A stretch of 64,000 nt of DNA from Papio anubis (taxonomy: Eukaryota > Chordata > Mammalia > Primates > Cercopithecidae). The DNA is taken from positions 66,196,879 to 66,260,878 of the forward strand of contig NC_044990.1 in assembly GCF_008728515.1 (NCBI RefSeq), written 5' to 3'. Shown here piece by piece: positions 56,403 to 64,000 of the stretch. The stretch's first letter is position 1. Each line of letters begins with the position of its first letter. A model generated the notes under the pieces. That model saw only the letters and a program-made list of their open reading frames with translations, was not told the origin of the DNA and did not search any database. Made by a program: the position numbers and the translations under genes.

Positions 56403-57985
56403 AGAAAAGAGCTCTAACGGTTAAAGTAGGCAGCTTTCAAAAACAGGAAAAAAAGTAAAGAGATGAACCTTTTAAGAAAGAACAACAAAAAGGCTGGAGA
56501 TAAAAAATGTTATAACAGAAACAGAGATGCCTTTGACAGGCTTGTAAGTAGATGACACAGGGATGAGGAATCTCTGAACCTGAGGATACCTCAGTAGAAA
56601 CATCCAAAAGTTTAAAAGGAAACAGGAAAACAAAAAGGCAGAAAAAATAAAACAGAATAAAACAGACCACAATATCTAAGAACTGTGGGATAGTCGCATA
56701 AGCTATAACCTAACTCTAAAGGAAATAGCAGGAGAAGAAGAAAGTAAGAAATAAACAGAAGAAATACTTCAAACAATAATGACTGAGAATTTTTCCAATT
56801 TAATGTCAAATGCCAAACCACAGACCCAGGAAGCTCAGAGGACACAAAACAGGATAAATGTCAATAAAACTACACCTATATATATCATTTTCAAACTACA
56901 AAAAATAAATAAATAAATAAATAATAAAATAAATAATTTTTTTTTTCAATTCTGAAAAAAGCCAGAGGAAAGAAACACCTTTCCTAAAGAGGAGCAAAAT
57001 TAAGAATTCTATTCAACTTCTCCCAAAAACTTTGCATTAAGAAAAGAGTGGAATGAAATATTTAAAACATCAAGGGAAAAACCTCACCAACCTAGAATTC
57101 TGTACCCTGAAAAATTATCCTTGCAAAGAGAAGGAAAAATAAAGATTCTCTCAGACAAACAAATATTGAGAAAATGCATTGCCAGTAAATCTGCCTTAGA
57201 AGAAATCACTGAAACTGAAACCAGGAAATCAATAGAGAAAACAGACCCCAAACCTGGATTTCTGAGCTCACTAAAGTTAGCCTCTGTCCAGGCTAACTAT
57301 GAAAAAAAGTGGAGAGGACATAAATTCCTCATGTCAGAGATAAAAGATAGATATCACTTCAAACCTCAGAGACATTAGAAGTGTAATAAAAGACTATTAT
57401 GTACAACTTTATGCCCACAAGTTTGATAACCTGGATTGACTAACTCCTGGAAAAGCACAACCTTCCAAAACTCACACAAAATAAATTGATAATCTGAATA
57501 GCTCTATATCTATTACAGGAATTAAATCAATAATTAATAGTGTTACAAAATAGAAAGCACCAGACCCAGAGGCATTCACTGATGGATTCTACCAAACAAT
57601 CTGGGAAGAAATTATGCCAGTTCTCTATAACCTCTTGCAGAAAATTGAGGCAGAAGGAATACTTGCCAACCCATTTTATAGGACCAACGTAACCCTAAAA
57701 CCAAAACCAGACAAAGACACAAGAAAATAAAACTATAGACCAATATCATCCATAAATATAGGTGCAAAAATTGTCAATGAAATCTTAGCAAATTGAATCC
57801 AACAACATGTAAAAAAGAATTATAAATTGCAGTAGGCAAAGCTGGTTCCACATTAAAAAATCAATTAAGAACAACCCCCAAATGCTAAATTTGACTGACT
57901 TGAAAAATCTATTAATGATAACTAGTTGATATTTAGTTTCATTTAATCATCCCACACTGTACACATGTATCAAAATATCACTCTG
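56403..57985 (+). mobile_element. L1MA-type LINE-1, ORF1 and part of ORF2
   Basis: Continues the L1 after the inserted block. ORF1 text: GCTGGAGATAAAAAATGTTA, GAACTGTGGGATAGTCGC, ATAATGACTGAGAATTTTTC, CAGGAAGCTCAGAGGACAC, GCCAGAGGAAAGAAACACC, AAACAAATATTGAGAAAATG. Most of the ORF2 5' part is missing; RT-region text returns at about 57390 (CAACTTTATGCCCACAAG, CATTCACTGATGGATTCTAC, CTATAGACCAATATCATCC). An 85-codon frame at 57121-57378 is an ORF1-end relic. The stretch 57915-57985 looks like a foreign L1 3' end. Confidence 0.85.
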
Positions 57986-58660
57986 GATGCAGAGAAAATG
58001 AAACACTTATACAGTGTTGTTGGGATTGTAAATTAATATATCATATATGGAAAACAGTATGGAGATTTCTTTAAGAACTAAAAATAGAAGTACCAGTCAA
58101 TCCAGCAATCACACTACTAAATATCTACCCAATTGAAAGGGAATCATTATATAAAAGAGAGACCTCCATTCCAATGTTTATCACAGCACTATTCATAATA
58201 GCAAAGTCATGGAATCAACCTAACCATCCATCAGTGGTTGACTGGATAAAGAAAATGCAATACATGTACACTATAGAATGCAATGCAGCCATACAAATAA
58301 TGAATTCCTGCCCTTTGCAGAAACATGGATGGAGCTAGAGGCTATTGTCCTAAGTGAAATAACTCAGAAACCGAAAATAAAATACTACATATTCTCACTT
58401 AGAGTTGGGAGCTAAACAACGGGTACATATGGACATCATGATGGAAATAATAGATACTGAGGGCTACAAAAGAGGAGACGTTGGGAAAGGGGATGAGGGT
58501 TGAAAAATTATCTATTATCTATTAATAGATATCTATAAATTATCTACTGGGTACAATGTTCACTATTTGGGTGATGGGTACACTAGAAGCCCAAACTTCA
58601 TTACACTAAGTATCCATGTAACAAACATAAATCTACAATAATAATTGAATTAAGTAATTA
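57986..58660 (+). mobile_element. L1M-type LINE-1, ORF2 end and 3' UTR
   Basis: GTTGTTGGGATTGTAAATTA, AAAACAGTATGGAGATTTC, TATTCATAATAGCAAAGTCA, AATGCAATGCAGCCATACAA, ATATTCTCACTTAGAGTTGG, GGGTGATGGGTACACTAGAA, then ATGTAACAAACATAAATC. It may belong to the element at 54786-57985 or be a separate copy; an imperfect ATCTATTA repeat lies at 58508-58545. Confidence 0.9.
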
Positions 58661-59811
58661 ACAGTTGGAATAGTCAAGCAACATCAATATTGTTGGAAAA
58701 TAATGGTGCTGATCTAAGTCATTTTGAATCTTGTTAGCTGCATTTGGATGTAATAGTAGATATAAAATATATTTACTGTAATCAAAATAAATTAATAATA
58801 AAGTTAGAATTTAACATGAATAAACACACCAAACAAGATGATTCAAATAATGCCCATATATTATTGGGCAACAGCTACTGATTTATGATTAGTATTTCAA
58901 AATAATATAAATATCTATGTATATCTTCAAAGAGCAAAGAGAACATAAGTAATATAGGGATTTATGTAGCATATTTAAGTTTGCATTTATTTGAAGGGAT
59001 CACTGATTTTCACTGAGAACTAGAACAGGAAATTATAAAAGATGCTTCTATGATGTAGACAGGACAAGGCATGGCAAGAATGGTTTCATAAGATTTTATT
59101 CTAATCAACATACTATCCCATTGGCCTTTAATCTCCCTTCTGCGACTGAGAAGACCTCATATTATCCAGTTTACCAGTCATCCATTCAAGAATGGCAACA
59201 TTCCCTTTAAAATGGATACAAATGATGACTGACACATTTTTTTTTTTCCTGGCTTCTTTAAAGGTTTCACCTGTTTTGACTTGTATAGTGAAATTTTTGC
59301 AAACTATCATGGTATTTAGTTATTTAAAAATTTTATAGTATATAAGGAATGGAAAGTTAAATTGCTTGATTTTAGGTAAATCATGAAAAATTCATTTCAT
59401 TTAAATACAAACTTGAATAATGCTATTTAGACTTGTTTTTCTATTTAGTTAATAATGTGCTGTTTAATTTACCTTAAATTTATTATGTAATAAAATATAT
59501 GACGTGCAGAAATTTGTGAAATAGCAAATTGGTACAGACTTCATTTGGGGACAACTTATAGAAGTTGCAAGCTACAATTAATAAGTCATGATATCAAAAT
59601 AGATAAAAGTTATTTGTATTAACTAACATTTGAGTATCTTGCATTTTGGACAAAAACAATCAACCTGCAATAAATTTTATATTTAACTATAAAATAATGA
59701 GACAAGATAAAAAGTTTTAGGCTATTGTTTGTAAGCATTTCACTGAAGTTGATATACATTTGTGCCTCATTTGACTCTGTTGTCAGCTTATCAAGAAGAC
59801 TGTAAGGAGAT
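58661..59811. other. Unassigned AT-rich sequence
   Basis: Nothing recognised. Confidence 0.45.
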
Positions 59812-59823
59812 ATATATATATAT

Positions 59824-59860
<37 letters not shown>

Positions 59861-59861
59861 A
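59812..59861 (+). repeat. (TA)n(CA)n(TA)n simple repeat
   Basis: TA repeats, a short CA run, then a long TA run. Confidence 0.95.
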
Positions 59862-59989
59862 ATGGGTGATGTTTATTTCTAATAATGAAAAGCCAAATTG
59901 TATAAAAACAAAAAAACACTATCCCCCATCAGTTTATACCTTTATGATTTGTTAATTAAAATACTGTAAATAAATATCAATTAACTAAT

Positions 59990-60215
59990 TAAGTTATATC
60001 AATAAGCTAGAAAAGAATAGTCATATGATTGTATTATTAAATGTAGAAAAAGCATTTGACAACATCAAGATCCATTCAGTATAAAAACTCTCAGTTACCT
60101 AGGAAGAGAGGGGACATCCACAATGTGATCAATAATATTTACTAAAACCTACAACAAACATCCACTTAATGATGAGAAAAGCGAAGTTTTCTCACTGACA
60201 TCAGGAACTTATATG
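59990..60215 (+). mobile_element. L1M-type LINE-1 fragment (ORF2, RT region)
   Basis: CATATGATTGTATTATTAAA, GTAGAAAAAGCATTTGACAA, CATCAAGATCCATTCAG, TATAAAAACTCTCAGTTA, CTAGGAAGAGAGGGGAC and CATCCACTTAATGATGAGAA follow the ORF2 RT region of old L1. A small 3'-end-like piece (TTTATTTGTCAATTAAACAC, 60405) lies beyond the Tigger and Alu pieces. Confidence 0.75.
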
Positions 60216-60224
60216 TGAGATCAG

Positions 60225-60300
60225 TCAGTACCCTCGGCCCTTCATGTCCTCAGGTTCCGTATCTGTGGATTCAACAAACCGTGGACCAAAAGTACAGTAT
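60225..60300 (+). mobile_element. MER2/Tigger1-like DNA transposon terminal fragment
   Basis: CAGTACCCTCGGCCC, GGTTCCGTATCTGTGGATTC, AACAAACCGTGGACCAAAAG, TACAGTAT match the end of a MER2/Tigger1-type element (TA-target pogo-like transposon). Only one end is present. Confidence 0.6.
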
Positions 60301-60301
60301 T

Positions 60302-60403
60302 GGCTGAGTGCGGTGGCTCACGCTTGTAATCCTAGCACTTTGGGAGGCTGAGACAACATAGAAAGACCCTGTCTCTACAAAAATGAACAATAATAATAAA
60401 GAG
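60302..60403 (+). repeat. Alu-like left monomer with internal deletion
   Basis: GGCTGAGTGCGGTGGCTCAC, GCTTGTAATCCTAGCACTTT, GGGAGGCTGAG then directly ACAACATAGAAAGACCCTGTC and an A-rich AACAATAATAATAAAG tail. About 40 bases of the left monomer are missing, and there is no right monomer. A FLAM or truncated AluJ. Confidence 0.78.
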
Positions 60404-61125
60404 TTTATTTGTCAATTAAACACAAATAAAGCTGGGGAGGAGGAGATAGATAATCTAAACTGTTATCTCAGTATTTTGTGAGACAAGCACAGCACAATCA
60501 TACCTCTAGTTTACTGAGGAGGCAATGAAGCTTCAAGCCGTTTGTCTGGGTTGCTCCAATGTTATGTACTAGCTAACCTTTCTTCTTACTTCCAAACAAG
60601 TGACCAGAGAAATCTACCAAAATATCTGGAAGAAATATAGATTTTGTGGAGCGGTTTCCAGATTGCTGGGAGTCAGAACTTGCAGGACCATGACACACAA
60701 GGCACCTGTACACCAAGAATGAGAAAAATTTCTCTGTGATATCTCGTGTATGTGATGAGTTTTTTCTACCTGAATTTAAAAGGTGCCAAAGTCATCCTTA
60801 GAACTCATAAATGGCGAAAGTGACAAGGAACAAAATAAACAATTAACTAGATGATCAATTCTCATAGTGTGGTTCACAAACTCCTGAGTGTCTTTTTAAT
60901 GTCCTGTGTAACAAAATGCAAGGACTTCTCTTGCATATGAAAGTACATGGTTGACACTAGGAAAAAACAGTTGTGCAATTGTTCCTGTTGTTGGCTGAAC
61001 TAACGGCATTTATAAATGGAGCAACATTTTTACTTGAAAGAACAATTGATAGCTAAACCATGGTTATTGTGACTTGGGTAATAAGTAGACATTTTTTCCC
61101 CAAATCAGTGAAGTCAGTCATTGGA
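60404..61125. other. Unassigned sequence, possible MIR at 60470-60590
   Basis: No gene recognised. TAGTTTACTGAGGAGGCAAT and GTACTAGCTAACC hint at a degraded MIR. Confidence 0.4.
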
Positions 61126-61181
61126 AAAACAAAACAAAACAACAACAACAACAAAAACCCAGCAACAACAACAACAAAAAA
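61126..61181 (+). repeat. (CAA)n/(CAAAA)n simple repeat
   Basis: Tandem ACAAA and CAACAA units with a short AACCCAGC interruption. Confidence 0.93.
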
Positions 61182-61927
61182 CATCTCATAGCATTTCTGA
61201 TAATAACACAACATGAGCTTTTAAGTATTAGAATAATGGAAATCTTATATTCTTTATTTTGAGTTAACTGGTGTTTCAATGCATATAGTCTTTCTGATGA
61301 GATTGGTGGTTTTAAAAACTGTGTATTTTTGGCATTATATACTGAAAAGATATTACAAAATCGTGCATAAGTAGAGTATCTATTCAAAGTGTAAGTGGAA
61401 TGTAACAGAGTTTGAGAAAAGTTGATTGATAGTGTCTCAGAGCCTTCAGTGCGACTAACGTTTATGAAACTACAACTTGTTTAGTATCCTCAGTTAGCTG
61501 AAATGCCATTATGATACTCCTCATTTTCCAAATACATATCCATGTGAGGCTGTATTCTCTTTATCTACTTCAAACAAAACATCAAATAACAACAAATTGA
61601 ATGCAGAAGCAGATATGAGAATATTGTATTTTATTATGCCAGTCATTAAGGAGATTTGCAAAGAATGTAAAACACTCATGTCACTACATCAATTCATTTT
61701 GGAAGATATAATTATGATTCAGAGAAAGTATAATTTATGTTAACATGTCATGAGTAAATGCGTTATTTTAAAGAAATTAATGTGTTATTTTAAATTTCTC
61801 AAATTTAATTTCGAATACAGCAAATATTTGTAGGCACAACTCATAAAAAAGAGATCTTTGATATCTTCAATTATTTTTAAGACAGCAAAGGAAAAAAAAT
61901 TGAGAACTACTGCTCTAAATGAGATTG
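61182..61927. other. Unassigned AT-rich sequence
   Basis: Nothing recognised. Confidence 0.45.
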
Positions 61928-62155
61928 TAACTATTTTTTTTTTCATGTAAAGTGACAGATAGTACATATTTTAGGCTTCCTCAGCCATAAAAACTGTTGC
62001 AACGCTGCAGTTCTACTGTTGTGCAAAAGCAGCCACAGACAATATTTAATTGCATAAGCATGGCTTAATTCCAATAAAACCCTTTCTGCAAACTTTTTGT
62101 AAACAAGTGACTGCAGAATTGACCAACAGGCCATAGTTTGCCAATTCTTGCTCTG
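61928..62155 (-). mobile_element. hAT-Charlie-type non-autonomous DNA transposon
   Basis: AAGTGACAGATAGTACATAT, TTTAGGCTTCCTCAGCCAT, CAAAAGCAGCCACAGACAAT, AAGCATGGCTTAATTCCAAT, AAAACC, then GGCCATAGTTTGCCAATTC: the order of a common hAT-type MITE whose ends read CAGGGGTCGGCAAACT. Family name not fixed. It carries no gene. Confidence 0.65.
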
Positions 62156-62919
62156 AATAATAGGACTTCATAATAAATATAGGGATAATTAAAACTGTTC
62201 TTTAAAAAAACCCAGGAAGTTATTATGCTCTATAGAACAATAAGAAAGACTTCCTGATAAAATTAGGTTGAAGAAATCCTGACAAATGATAAAAGACAGA
62301 GGTATTTCATTCTGATTTAGTTAGTTTTCAGCAGATATGTGTGAAGAACTGCTTGAAATCTTGTCCTGTGTCTGACCCACTCATTTTTGTGAGGCAGCAT
62401 ATGGAAAAGTGCTAATTATAAAATGAAAATCAAATAATGGCTCTCTCACTAGATAGGCCATGGACAAAATAAGTACTAACAAAACACTAAGCAACAAAAC
62501 ACCACACATTTAGAGCACACGTTCTTCAAAAGAACTATCTGGAATCTACAATTGTTATGATGAAAACTGCAACAATTTATAAAAATATATAAAAGAGTCT
62601 CAGTAAATGGGGACTTTTATTTTTTGCCATTTTTTTTTTTTACAATTGTCACATTGTTTATGATGAACACATTATTGATTTCATGATAAAAAACATGGGC
62701 AATCTAGTAGCTAGTTCCATATCTAATAGTAAAACAGAAGACACATTTTTATATATAAAATATGACTTGTTACTATTATTAATTAAAATATTGGGTAAGT
62801 TCTATCCAAATAATACAGAAAATAGGAATACTCTAACAGTCAAAAAGATGAGGCAACAATTTTTTTTCCAGCACCATAAGAATGGGCAATAAGAAACATT
62901 TTTTAAAAAATATTTTGAC
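62156..62919. other. Unassigned AT-rich sequence
   Basis: No gene recognised. A poly(T) tract lies near 62630-62641. Confidence 0.45.
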
Positions 62920-63060
62920 TTTTTCACGCAGTAACTTCACCTCTGGAAATAATCATTTTCAGAAAATAATCAGGCAATTATAAAAACATATCCATTTATT
63001 GCCCTTTATCTGTTTATTGCTCTTAGTAATAAATTGCAACAAAATCTAATTTTTGATGAT
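62920..63060 (+). mobile_element. Possible L1M/HAL1-type fragment (ORF2 3' region)
   Basis: AACTTCACCTCTGGAAATAA, TCATTTTCAGAAAATAATCA, GGCAATTATAAAAACATAT and TTGCTCTTAGTAATAAATTG resemble the same stretch of old L1 seen at 7260-7340. Confidence 0.45.
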
Positions 63061-63119
63061 AGCTTAATGTTAAAATTATGGGTTTCTATTCACTATCTCA
63101 TTGTTTGTTAAATATATTA

Positions 63120-63640
63120 TTTCTTAAAAACATTCCAGTCCAGTTTTTGCTCCAACATCCCACTTTTTATAATGCCACTCATGAATCCTCATTCTCCATT
63201 GTTAAATCCTATAACCTATTCTCAGACCTCATTTCACTCATGACTTTTCAGCAGAACTGAGCTACCACTCTGGGTCTCTCCTCCTAGTTACAGTTTGTTC
63301 CCTTAATACACAGAGCACCACTCTCTTGGTTCAGCTACTGACTCACTTTCAGTTTCCTTTGCCAACTCCTCTTCTTTCCAATCTCTTCTCATAATAAAAC
63401 CTCAGAGCTTGATCCTTGGTCCGCTTCTCTTTTTCTATATTCTCTTCCTTGGTTATCTCATTTGGTTTCATGGCTTTAAATATTATGTTTCTGTCAACTA
63501 CTGCCAAATTCTGGCTCCATATAGTGACCTCTCTTTTGAAACTCTGACTTATATATTCAAGCTGGTTTTATTGGTGTCTTTACACGGATACTAAATAGAT
63601 ATATAAAATTCAGTTATCCAAAACAACTATAGATCTTTCT
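63120..63640 (+). mobile_element. Ancient LINE-type repeat (L2/CR1-like)
   Basis: ACCTCAGAGCTTGATCCTTG, GTCCGCTTCTCTTTTTC, GGTTATCTCATTTGGTTTCA, TGGCTTTAAATATTATG, CTGGCTCCATATAGTGACC, GAAACTCTGACTTATATATT match an old mammalian LINE-like repeat seen in many copies. The clade is judged from memory. Confidence 0.5.
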
Positions 63641-64000
63641 GTCAATGTTGGGAAGGACTACAATTAGCCAGTGTGGACAGCATGGTAGCCTGAGTCTAGA
63701 GAGACCTGGCAGACCACATAAGTCTCGGTATTCTGTTTACAAGCTATTTCTTTTATTCTAAGAGCAGCAGCAATCTTTTATGTGAAAAATCTCTCCCCCT
63801 TCTCTTGCTATTAGTCTAGTGTTGGTAGAAATAATTGCTATGCATTACAGCAAAACAAAACACTGGTAGAGTTTTAATAAGAAAATTTATATGATAACAT
63901 TTGCCTTACAAAATAAATCATTTTGGCTATCACGTACACAATATTATACTATCAGTTACCAGATCTTATTGTTTCTGTCTAACTAGGATTTTTCTTTTGC
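63641..64000. other. Unassigned AT-rich sequence to the window end
   Basis: Nothing recognised. Confidence 0.4.

Overview
This window looks like nuclear DNA of a primate, human or a close relative. It carries Alu elements of J and S type, primate-type L1 (L1PA) copies with intact target-site duplications, THE1/MST retrotransposon LTRs, and fossils such as MIR, MER5A, Tigger and L1M/L2. I found no protein-coding exon, no functional RNA gene, no CpG island and no CRISPR, operon or bacterial feature. The longest open frames lie inside L1 or LTR-element relics and are fragments of decayed element genes or chance frames. It reads as a gene desert or the inside of a very large intron; the sequence alone cannot say which.

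Layout: 1-10 kb holds a complete THE1/MST-type element (two LTRs plus internal part, minus strand), an Alu nested inside a MIR, a second Alu, old L1 and LTR relics, and AT-rich sequence. 10-19 kb holds an internally deleted L1PA with a perfect 18-bp target-site duplication, a MER5A, a (GT)n tract, an ERV1-like LTR, a MIR and an Alu. 19-30 kb is mostly AT-rich, with a three-copy 54-bp tandem repeat, an Alu joined tail-to-tail with an L1, an L1M, and a solo class-I LTR. 30-41 kb has a tiny L1 insertion with a 5' inversion, old LTR-like relics, a Tigger2/MER28-like DNA transposon split by an Alu, a pair of diverged direct repeats, a minus-strand L1PA, and a 5' fragment of U6 snRNA flanked by its own target-site duplication. 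41.2-47.2 kb is a full-length but shattered plus-strand L1. 47-64 kb holds a second solo LTR of the same family as the first, a mosaic L1M interrupted by an unassigned block, Tigger and hAT fossils, and ancient LINE fragments.

No genes work together here. The history is one of layered insertions: MIR, L2, L1M and DNA transposons first, then MaLR and ERV1 LTRs, then Alu and L1PA. The most notable observations are the U6 fragment with a 17-bp duplication, the 54-bp x 3 tandem array, the L1 micro-inversion, the unusually long direct repeat abutting a solo LTR, two pairs of diverged direct repeats I cannot name, and dense small indels in parts of two younger L1 copies. The indels look more like uncorrected assembly error than biology. 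I see no convincing undescribed biological system. Repeat-family names rest on remembered consensus features, not on a database search.
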